64,000 nt of DNA from Peribacillus frigoritolerans (GTDB taxonomy: Bacteria > Bacillota > Bacilli > Bacillales > DSM-1321). Of the stretch, positions 63,844 through 64,000 are shown one piece after another; the stretch's first letter is position 1; the number at the start of each line of letters is the position of its first letter. A program made the position numbers and the translations under genes. Where the stretch lies: the NCBI RefSeq assembly GCF_001636405.1, contig NZ_KV440950.1, forward strand, positions 5,013,977 to 5,077,976, given 5' to 3'. The notes beneath the pieces were generated by a model. That model worked only from the letters and a program-made list of their open reading frames with translations. It did no database searches and was not told where the DNA came from.

Positions 63844-64000
63844 ATGACTACAGATACTAAACATTTAACCCAACCGGCTACATGCAAAAACACTTGGTTG
63901 GAAAAAGCAAAACCTCATTTAGAACTTATTGCTGCATTATTCAGCGGTTTATTAATAGTTTTGGGCTGGGCCCTTTCAAAGAACGGAATGGAGTCCGCTT
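63844..64000 (+). CDS. P-type heavy-metal ATPase, N-terminal part (3' end outside window)
   Basis: Only 52 codons are visible, starting MTTDTKHLTQPATCKNTW and then a hydrophobic helix HLELIAALFSGLLIVLGWAL. The start follows GGGAGGG. No HMA-type GMTCxxC metal-binding domain precedes the first helix, which suits P1B-4 type ATPases such as ZosA/PfeT. With the Fur-like box nearby, Fe(II) or zinc efflux is a reasonable guess. The catalytic domains are beyond the window. Confidence 0.65.
   Translation, partial: MTTDTKHLTQPATCKNTWLEKAKPHLELIAALFSGLLIVLGWALSKNGMESA

Overview
The window is a chromosomal segment of a spore-forming, Bacillus-like Firmicute. Evidence is the AAGGAGG-type ribosome binding sites, the frequent GTG/TTG starts, the spore genes (pdaA, glcU-gdh), and gene blocks in the Bacillus subtilis order (yfkAB-yfkD-yfkE-yfkF, yhjC-yhjB, a ytlI/ytm-like sulfur operon). 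The style fits the Peribacillus (B. simplex) group, but that is inference. No rRNA, tRNA, CRISPR array, intact insertion sequence or prophage was seen.

Region by region. 1-1.7 kb: a yxlE-yxlF-like ABC transporter piece, divergent from an ArsR-type regulator, with two perfect 22-bp palindromes between them. 1.9-2.5 kb: a frameshifted thioredoxin-family gene. 2.7-4.3 kb: glucose uptake and glucose dehydrogenase. 4.4-20 kb: two adjacent minus-strand operons for scavenging organic sulfur. The first (cmoO, cmoJ, cmoI, N-acetyltransferase, tcyJLMN, second acetyltransferase, M20 deacylase) matches the B. subtilis route that imports cystine-type compounds and degrades S-(2-succino)cysteine. The second pairs paralogous flavin monooxygenases with a complete MetQ/MetN/MetI transporter and a second MetQ. 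The promoters of both have the same layout, with tandem 21-bp LysR-type sites at identical spacing. This suggests that the LysR regulator next to them controls both.

20-27 kb: amino-acid permeases, a YhjC-YhjB solute symporter, gene remnants and two arrays of a 21-bp repeat. 27.4-36.8 kb: a probable catabolic unit containing an argininosuccinate-lyase-like C-N lyase, a ferric/spermidine-type ABC importer and a ROK repressor, divergent from a large secreted PIG-L deacetylase. 37-39 kb: a glutamine/arginine-type ABC importer. 39.8-46.6 kb: a YjiH-type membrane protein, a YugO-like potassium channel, malate:quinone oxidoreductase, pantothenate kinase and a small alpha-CTD-like protein. 46.7-50.6 kb: another permease and the threonine dehydrogenase/KBL pair, which converts threonine to glycine. 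51-64 kb: mostly housekeeping genes (YehS, RlmCD, AlkA, PdaA, class I fumarase, YfkAB, YfkD, Ca2+/H+ exchanger, YfkF), ending in the first part of a P-type metal ATPase behind a Fur-like box.

The most interesting items are the twin sulfur promoters, the 21-bp-period arrays, the lyase/ABC/ROK/PIG-L unit, and a TcyN ATPase whose signature motif is LSGDQ instead of LSGGQ.
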